DNA from: Hymenopus coronatus
Taxonomy: Eukaryota > Arthropoda > Insecta > Mantodea > Hymenopodidae
Direction of reading: 5' to 3'
Assembly (NCBI GenBank): GCA_030762935.1
Contig: CM060881.1
Span: forward strand, 97,948,001-98,012,000
DNA: 64,000 nt
The translations under genes were made by a program, and so were the position numbers. Below are positions 57,695-64,000 of this stretch, in pieces (position 1 is the first letter of the stretch; the number at the start of each line of letters is the position of its first letter). The notes below the pieces were generated by a model. It saw only the letters and a program-made list of their open reading frames with translations, had not been told where the DNA came from and searched no databases.

Positions 57695-58210
57695 TCGCAG
57701 AATAGGCATTGCAAAGGCCATAAAGAGAAAAGTCTCCCTCCTTGGTTACCGTGCCAGCCAATTGTATCCAAGGTCACAATTCAAACCCAGCGGATGCTGA
57801 TGGATTTTTTGAGCGTAAAAATCCCTATCATGACTTTTTTTTTTTAAAGTAAGGGAGTCTGATCAGGACTCCGGTACTGTATCCCTATTTAATTTCCCCC
57901 CGTAGGTTTTACTGATTACTGGTTTACTGGTTTTACTGTTTCTTTTACAAACATATACACATTGCACAAACATATAACACCCATGCCCAAGGCGGGACTC
58001 GAACCCACGATCCCCTGCCCACGAAGCAACAAAGCGAGACGCTTTAGCGAGCGTGGCCATGGGGACCGGCTTCTTCGGAAGGGAAGTAAAGCCGCTGATC
58101 CTGTAGACGTATGCATGTAATGAACCCAAGCCTGATAAAGAGGCCTCTCAGCAAACTTAAACAGTCTTTCACGCCCAGCAAAAAATGAGAGGCTGAGAAC
58201 CATAGCATTA
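57695..58210 (+). mobile_element. Family E SINE interrupted by a family C SINE
   Basis: The head (CTTGGTTACCGTGCCAGCC, ATTCAAACCCAGCGGATG) and TTGAGCGTAAAAATCC are separated from the remainder (TTCGGAAGGGAAGTAAAGCC, GCCTGATAAAGAGGCCTCTC, TCACGCCCAGC) by about 235 bp of family C on the opposite strand. Confidence 0.8.
57835..58070 (-). mobile_element. Family C SINE with poly-A, inserted in family E
   Basis: On the minus strand it begins GCCGGTCCCCATGGCCACGC (A-box region), has the perfect B-box-like GGGTTCGAGTCCC, a CATGGGTGTTATATG body, and ends in a run of 10 A (57835-57845 on the + strand as T). This is the most complete copy of the family in the window. Confidence 0.85.
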
Positions 58211-58660
58211 CCAACATATCCTTCCGACTCAGGGAAAAGCTCCGACCTGTATCATATTATTTTCTGTTGTTCCCGTTATAATTCCCAACATTCTTCATCA
58301 CCTCTACATCCCTTTTCCTGCCAGCATTAATACTAGATTACAGTTTTGCCAAAATCCAGTTCCCATGAATTAAGACTGCACTTTAAACATATAGCCCCCC
58401 CCCCCAACTGCATTATTTTCTTCTTTCTTCTGATGGTCAAATACTTTAGTTCTGAAGGCCAATGATGATAAACCGTAAACAAAATATACAGCATTTAAGA
58501 ACGTCTATAAATAAAACTCCATTTCTTTTGTAGACAGAAAAAGATGAAATGTCATCAAAATTCAGCACTGGTAATAACTACCCTCCCTACTATCTTCAAT
58601 TCTCTCATTGATAGGATAGTAGATTCTATTATAGGAATTCACTAACTCTCGGTAAAAGTC
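58211..58660. other. Unassigned
   Basis: Has a run of C at 58396-58406. No gene is recognised. Confidence 0.45.
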
Positions 58661-58920
58661 GCCCTCCGTGATGTAATAGTTACTAAGCTAACTTCATATA
58701 CCTGAGGTCGCGGGTTCAAACCCGGCGGAGGACGATGGATTTTTTTGGGCGTAGAAATCCTTAACATGCTTCCTTCGGAAGGGAAGTAAAGCCATTGGTT
58801 CCGTATCGTAGATTTACAGTAGGTAAAAGAACCTCAAGCCTGATGAAGAGGCCTCTGAAAAAAAATTAAGTTATCTTTCACGCCCGTTATAGAATGGGAC
58901 GTTGAGAACCACAGCAGTAA
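58661..58920 (+). mobile_element. Family E SINE, near-complete
   Basis: GCCCTCCGTGATGTAATAGT (head), a strong B-box-like GGGTTCAAACCC (58712-58723), GGCGTAGAAATCCTTAACAT, GGAAGGGAAGTAAAGCC, GATGAAGAGGCCTCTG and TTTCACGCCCGTTATAGAAT. About 260 bp. Confidence 0.85.
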
Positions 58921-58959
58921 ATGAGCGTCCGTAAATAAGAATCCATTTCACTTTTCTCG

Positions 58960-60530
58960 GTAAAAGTTATAGTTGAAAAGCTTAATCTTATATCTACTTT
59001 GTGCTAATGGAGATATGCATTAGCAGAAATGGTCTTATTACTTGCTTCCTAAGGCAATACATTAGCCAAAAGCGATAGTCAAATCTTATAAAAGCTGGTT
59101 GCCTGGGCTTGAAATTCGTTTCTTTTCATCGCCAGGAGTTGTCAAATTCTCATGTGTGAAACTTTCTAAGTATTTGAAAACTGAGTCCAATAACAAGGAA
59201 TATTTAAAACATGGTCAACTACACGAAAAAATGCATATTAGATAAAGTGTGTGTTTGTGTAGTAGGTGTTTGTCTCTCTCTTGCTTTTACCAGTTATACA
59301 AAATTCATCAAAATTCATCCAGAATAAATAGGTCTCCAGAGACTATTCCCAGAAAATTCAAGATTTACATTTTAGTATTCATGTACATACCTTTAATATA
59401 TGGTATAATAAATCAAAATCGTTATAGCCATTTTTACTTTCTCTAGCCTCATATGTACAATGTGAATAGGGATAGAGAAGTATTGTATTCCACCCAAAAG
59501 TTCGATACCAAGGTTTCACCGGAAATACATGTTTTAGGACCCCCTGTATAAAAAAACATTTTAGAAAAAGGTTCGTGTCTGTAAACATAACTCAAAAACG
59601 AAAAGTGGCTAAAATACCAAACTTGGTATTTAAGCTTAGAATTTTCCAGGGATGCGATACGAAGATTTTGAGAAAAATCCCCCCACTCCAAACTACCCTT
59701 TACATGGAACTTTTTTCGAAAATTTTGATTTTCTTAAAAATGGCTCTAACGTTTTTGATTAAAATTTCGTATATTAAAGATATTTACAAATAAAATGTAT
59801 GTCTTGAATTTTCTTGAAATAGCCTCTGAAGACTACTTTATTCTGGATGAATTTTACGGAATTTTGCATAACTGCAAAACCGTAAGAGATGGACAAAACT
59901 TACAACAACAAATGTAGAGCACCTTAAAACACACAATTTATGTTAAATACATTTTTTTTCGTGGAGTTCATCGTTTTTGAGACATTCTTTGCTTTTGGTT
60001 TCTGCTTCGAAAAACTATACCTTTCTCAAACAGAAATTTGTCCACTGCTGTCCATACAAACAAAGGAACTTCAGTGACATAGCAACCAGCTTTTGACTAT
60101 CATTTTAACCTATGGTACTCTTTTATTTCGCTTCTACTTACAAGGAAGCAAGTAATAAGATTATTTCTGCTAATTTTTTTCTGATTAGCATAAAGCAAAT
60201 AGAAGCATAAGCTTTTTAAGAATAAGTGTAGAGAAAGTCATGTGAATGGTAAATATCAGATTTTTAAGGTAAATCAAAGTTTTAGAAATTTTTCCTTGTG
60301 AAGGGCAGTTTTGCTTTGGAAGGATTTTCCTCAAAATCTTCCTGTCGCATCCGTAGACCATTAATAACAAGTTTCGTATTTTACTGACTTTTCGTTTTTG
60401 GCCTTTTTCTAAAGATTATTTTATGAGGGGAGCTAAAAACACGTATTTCCTGTGAAATCTCGGCATTGAAGTTTTGGGTGGAGTACAATACCTTCCCTAC
60501 CTACATACCATACACTACGTAGAGAAAGTA
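58960..60530 (+). mobile_element. Family H copy split by a second family H copy
   Basis: The left part, 58960-59436, ends in GTTATAGCCATTTTT. The right part resumes at about 60256 with TTTTTAAGGTAAATCAAAG, which is the next stretch of the family, and continues through CTTCCTGTCGCATCC and ATTTCCTGTGAAATCTCGGC to ACTACGTAGAGAAAG. The intervening 59437-60255 is a reverse-oriented copy. TTTTTA occurs on both sides of the insert. Confidence 0.85.
59437..60255 (-). mobile_element. Family H, full-length inserted copy
   Basis: It runs from CTTTCTCTAGCCTCATATGT to GTAGAGAAAGTCATGTGAAT and AATATCAGA, and its borders are fixed by the interrupted copy around it. It has GGTTTCACCGGAAATACATG, AAATACCAAACTTGGTATTT, CCAGGGATGCGATACGAAGA and TTTGCATAACTGCAAAACCG. 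No microsatellite remains at the CA site in this copy. Confidence 0.85.
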
Positions 60531-61314
60531 AAATGGGTTGCGCATTATAAAACGATTATTTGCAGAGAAAGTGTGTGCAATATTATGAAAAGCTTAATCG
60601 TGACTGAATCAAGTCGAGAAGCACATGTTGAATAGAATAGTGGAAGAGGAAGTACAATAAGAGAGAAACAAACACACAGACAGATATGAGCATTAATATT
60701 AGATGAATGTAGTAATAAACTTGAGCTGGTACAAACTCTGAAGCAATATTCGTGTGCACCACTTCTCTTGAAAACGAGGCCAGTTGTTTCAGAAGCGAAC
60801 TTTAGAATCTTTCCCCTTTCCCTTGCCTTGTGTTTTACTGGATTTTTCTTTATTTCAGCTCCTTCAATGGCCCTCTGTAGTGCATATTGACGTAACACAA
60901 GAGGCAGTATTAATGCCGTGCACCATAATTTCCGTTTTGTATGTAGAATAAAGAGCTTTGTTGCAGAACCGCATCGCTCGTCGTTTGTTTTTGTCGTTGT
61001 GCAGCAAGCTAACTGCAGTGTTTTATATTAGCTTCCTGCAGAGCAAAGGAAGTCGACTTTCTACAGTCGGTGATCAGTGCCACGAACAAAATAAAGAGGG
61101 ATGGGAAGTCAGGGTTCTGAACCATTGCCAAAGAAGGCATCTCTATTCTTTACAAAAAATATGCTGCTACTGCTTCCAACCATTTTGTTTTTACTCCCTT
61201 TCTTTTTCTATTTGGAGGGGGAACACTTCTACAATATTGAAAATTTCTTTATGAATGGTAGTTTTGAAGAAAATTAAAATAAAGGCACAAGCTGTAACAA
61301 TAACATACTATCTT
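60531..61314 (+). other. Unassigned; LTR-like traits
   Basis: At about 60840-61080 there is an acceptor-like TTTCTTTATTTCAG, a polyadenylation-type AATAAAGAGC (60947-60956) and a G+C-richer block after it, a layout seen in retrotransposon LTRs. No second LTR, primer-binding site or coding part is seen. Open frames on both strands (60545-60898 minus, 60958-61254 plus) have no recognisable motif. Confidence 0.25.
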
Positions 61315-62125
61315 CTCCCAATAAATAAACTGATGTTCATTTACATAACTTTCTCTATCAAATACAAACTATTCTTACAAAAGATTATTCTTTTATCTAC
61401 ATAATGCCAACTGAGATAAACATTGGCAGAATTGACCTTATTACTTCATTATAAGTAGAAGGCAAATAAGGGAATGTATTAGGCTAAAGTGATAGTCAAA
61501 ACTTTAAAAGCTGGTCGCTATGTGAAACAAGTGAGGTGGAGTCAGATAGGTAGAGTCAGACTGAAAAATGTAATGCCATAGCTGGGATTTGAACCACAGA
61601 TCTCCCGGTCTCTAGTCGGTTGCTCTACATCTGAGCTACCATGGCATTATGTCGGCATAGCATTGAATTTCTCAACTAATTGAAACCAACGGTCAACTGT
61701 ACAAGAAAAACCTGTATGACATAAAATTATGTGTTTCAACGAGACCTCGTTTTTTGTGTAATAAGCTTTTTTCTATCTCTTACTGTTTAATCTTAATGCA
61801 AAACTCTCAAAATTCAACCAGAACAAAGACCTCTTCAGAGGCTATTTCCAGAAAGTTCAAAACATATATTTTATCTGTGATGTGAATATCTTTAATATAC
61901 AATATTTTAATCAAAATCGTTAGAGCCATTTTTGAGTAAGTCAAAATGTTCGGATTTTTTTCTATGTAAAAGTTAGTTGAGGTGAAGGGATTTTCTTGAA
62001 AATCTTCTCGTCACATTCTTGGAAGATACTGAACTTAAATACAGAGTTTGGTATTTAACCAACTTCTCGTTTTTGAGCTGTGCTGTTCATAGACAGACAG
62101 ACAGTCAGTCAGAAACACGGACCTT
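61315..62125 (+). mobile_element. Family H copy carrying a family D SINE
   Basis: AACTGATGTTCATTTACATAAC and CTTTCTCTATC at the 5' end. It is interrupted at 61545-61680. It then runs through ATTTTAATCAAAATCGTTAGA, CTTCTCGTCACATTCTTGG and TTTTTGAGCTGTGCTGTTCA with a CAGA run at the microsatellite site, and ends in CTTTTTCTAAAAA where the next copy begins. Confidence 0.75.
61545..61680 (-). mobile_element. Family D SINE head, short copy
   Basis: TAGGTAGAGTCAGACTGAAA, then in reverse GGTTCAAATCCCAGC (B-box) and GTAGCTCAGATGTAGAGCAA (A-box), and TCGGCATAGCATTGAATTTC. Only the tRNA-like part is present. This is the least decayed tRNA-like head of the family, but it sits in a repeat and not at a tRNA locus. 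Confidence 0.75.
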
Positions 62126-62980
62126 TTTCTAAAAATCTGATTTGCTCCATTCACATGATTTTCTACACATTTCTATATTAAGTTATTGTTAATAAACTTA
62201 CCTATTCTTCTATTTACTTCATGCTAATCGAGATAAATACTAGCAAAAACGATCTTGTTACTTAGTTCCTTAAAAGTGGAAGGGAAATAAAAGAATAGAC
62301 TAAGCTAAACCGAGAGTCATATGTTTTAAAATGTTGTTGCTATGAGATTGAAAGACGTTTTTTGCTTGGTCAGAAGTTGACAAGCTCCTGTATGAGAAAA
62401 AATTAAGCATTTTAAAACTGAAACCAAATAACAAAGAATTTCTCAAAAACATCAACTACAGGAAAAAATGTATATGTCATAAATTGTGGGTTTAAGGAGC
62501 TCTACATTTTCTGTGTAGTAATTTATTGTCCATCACTTACGGTTTACCAGTTAATGCAAAATTAAAAAAAAAATCATTCAGAATAAAGACTTCTTTAGAG
62601 ACTATTCTCAGAAAATTCAAGAGATACACTTTATTGTCATGTAAATATCTTATGTATAAGCGATTTTAATCAAAATCGTTAGTCATTTTTGAGAAAACCA
62701 AACGGTTCGAATTTTCTATGTAAAAGGTAGTTGGAGTGGGGGGATTTTTTTAAAAATCTTCGTGTCGCATACTTGGGAAATACTGAGGTTAAATATCTAA
62801 TTTGGTATTTAAAGAACTCCACACACACAAACATGCATGCGCGGACCTTTTTCTAAAAATGGTTTTTCGAATTCAGGGGACCTCATAACAAATATTTCCA
62901 GTGAAATCTCGATATCGAATTTTTGGGTGGATTACAATATATTTTCTATGCACTATGTACATTGTACATTGGACTAGAGA
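62126..62980 (+). mobile_element. Family H, near-full-length copy inserted next to another
   Basis: TCTGATTTGCTCCATTCACA at the 5' end follows directly on CTAAAAA of the previous copy. CTTCATGCTAATCGAGATAAA, AACTGAAACCAAATAACAAAG, TTCGTGTCGCATACTTGG, a short CA site at 62821, ATTTCCAGTGAAATCTCGAT and TACATTGGACTAGAGAAG follow. Confidence 0.8.
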
Positions 62981-63033
62981 AGCTAAAGAGGTACATAAAT
63001 AAAATAAGGAGTTATAATTCTTCCATTTAACAT

Positions 63034-64000
63034 ACGAGGCGGTTCAATAATAATATTTGTTGTAAAATAGATTGTGTCACCAAGGCAAGTCCGTACTCAC
63101 ATCGTGTACTGTTATTTGTTACACGTTGCCGAAATAAACTTGGTGTTTATTCATAGATTAGTTTGGATTTGGTAGGAATTTCACTTAGTAGCTCAGCGTG
63201 CTTTCGTTAAAATGAAATAAGGGCAGTATTATTGAATGATTCGCATTTTGCTGTTGCACAAGACAACTTTGGAGGAGATAAAAGCATAATTGGATGCTGT
63301 TTATGGAATCCTTTCACCATTTGTGACAATAGTTAGGTATTGGTTTAACGACTTTAAACGAGGTCAAGCATGCGTTTTTGATGTGATGTGATTCACACTG
63401 ACCGTCGAACGAAGGTTCGCTAAGTGGAAGATGCTGTAGGTGTGTCCACGGGAACGGAAATTTATATTTTGCACGATAGTGGGAGATGAAAGGTTGTCGG
63501 CCCGATGGATTTCGGGATTGCTCACAGTGTACAACAAAAGGGTACAGCTTTCAACTTCGAAGCTGTGTTTGGAGGTATTTAAGCCAAATTCGACGGACCT
63601 TTTATGTCGATAACATTCATCATTATACTCCGAAAACCAAGCACCAATCAAAACAGTGGGTTGTTCCGGCGATTTTGCTCAGAAATAAAGACGGCCGGAA
63701 AAGTGATAGTGACGATTGTTTTGGGATGCGAAGAGCGTCATATTCATTAATTATTTCTTATTAAAAGGAAAAGTATTACTGGAAATACTGTATGTTATTG
63801 TCCAATTCGACAAAAAGTTGAAGGAGCCACCCCCATTTGGCGAAGAAAAAATTCTGTTTCACTACGACAGCGCACCAGCGAATTCATCCAGAGCTGTCAC
63901 CACCAAACTGCATGAATTGTATTATGAATCAATGCCAATCTCTCTAAATCAAGACAATATTATCTGGTGGTGGTGGGGATCTCTGCCCAAGATAATCTGT
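63034..64000 (+). pseudogene. Mariner transposon, frameshifted, cut by window end
   Basis: An inverted-end-like ACGAGGCGGTTCAATAA starts it. The transposase is spread over three frames: LDAVYG and VRYWFNDFKRGQ (helix-turn-helix region), DRRTKVR and VEDAVGVSTG, then VDNIHHYTPKTKHQSKQWV with the first catalytic Asp, then GKVIVTIVLGCEE and KRKSITGN, then FHYDSAPANSSRAVTTKLHE with the second catalytic Asp. The third Asp (YSPDLAPSD region) is not found; homology fades near 63935. Stops and frame changes throughout show it is dead. Such an enzyme would cut and paste its own element at TA sites. Confidence 0.85.

Noticed and set aside
58712..58723. GGGTTCAAACCC as the B-box of a real tRNA gene
   Set aside because: The head belongs to a family with three other copies in the window and lacks a paired acceptor stem.
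61545..61680. Possible tRNA gene on the minus strand
   Set aside because: A- and B-box-like blocks are good, but the same sequence with the same flanks recurs at 11.4, 25.9 and 49.4 kb. It is a SINE head.

Overview
This is a window of repeat-rich, A+T-rich animal genomic DNA. It contains no bacterial-type operons and no intact protein-coding gene that I can name. The mix of decayed elements suggests an arthropod, most likely an insect with a large genome: a BEL/Pao integrase fragment, several non-LTR retrotransposon 3' ends, mariner/IS630-type transposases, many tRNA-headed SINEs and abundant microsatellites. That assignment is an inference; species cannot be read from the sequence.

The dominant component is one non-autonomous repeat, called family H here. 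At least 27 full or partial copies on both strands fill about a quarter of the window, and they are nearly contiguous from 49.9 to 63.0 kb. A full copy is roughly 0.8-0.9 kb. It starts TCTGATGTGTTCC, carries ACTTTCTCTAC about 20 bp in, and ends GTAGAGAAAG, the inverted counterpart. It has a CA/GT microsatellite at a fixed internal site, two recurrent short palindromes, and inserts into A/T runs. It has no reading frame. Its layout resembles Helentron-associated (HINE/DINE-1-like) elements, but not in every detail.

Other repeats, left to right: at least six tRNA-derived short families (A, B, C, D, E and two single heads); a 0.35-kb repeat at 15.3 and 17.7 kb; a 105-bp repeat array split by a 0.5-kb inverted-repeat element (19.4-20.2 kb); a 168-bp fold-back element (24.25 kb); BEL/Pao debris (25.1-25.7 kb); an 835-bp element with about 240-bp terminal inverted repeats (26.4-27.2 kb); a TACA/TACC block fused to a SINE (27.9-28.4 kb); LINE 3' ends at 13.6, 34.4, 37.4, 41.6 and 55.8 kb; a 71-bp degenerate minisatellite (36.8-37.2 kb); a dead mariner/IS630 copy with both inverted ends (47.5-48.4 kb); and a frameshifted mariner at the right edge (63.03 kb onward).

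The best candidate for host-gene sequence is 4.08-4.79 kb. This CpG-rich island holds a perfect NRF-1-type palindrome (GCGCATGCGC) and ends in a strong splice donor (CTG|GTAAGTGTG), as expected for a promoter plus non-coding first exon on the + strand. Weaker host-gene candidates are a Met-less open stretch on the minus strand at 3.79-4.06 kb, a decayed zinc-finger-associated-domain-like frame at 14.07 kb, a TATA/CCAAT/donor arrangement on the minus strand at 40.7-40.85 kb, and a small open frame at 50.4 kb. All feature boundaries were set by eye.
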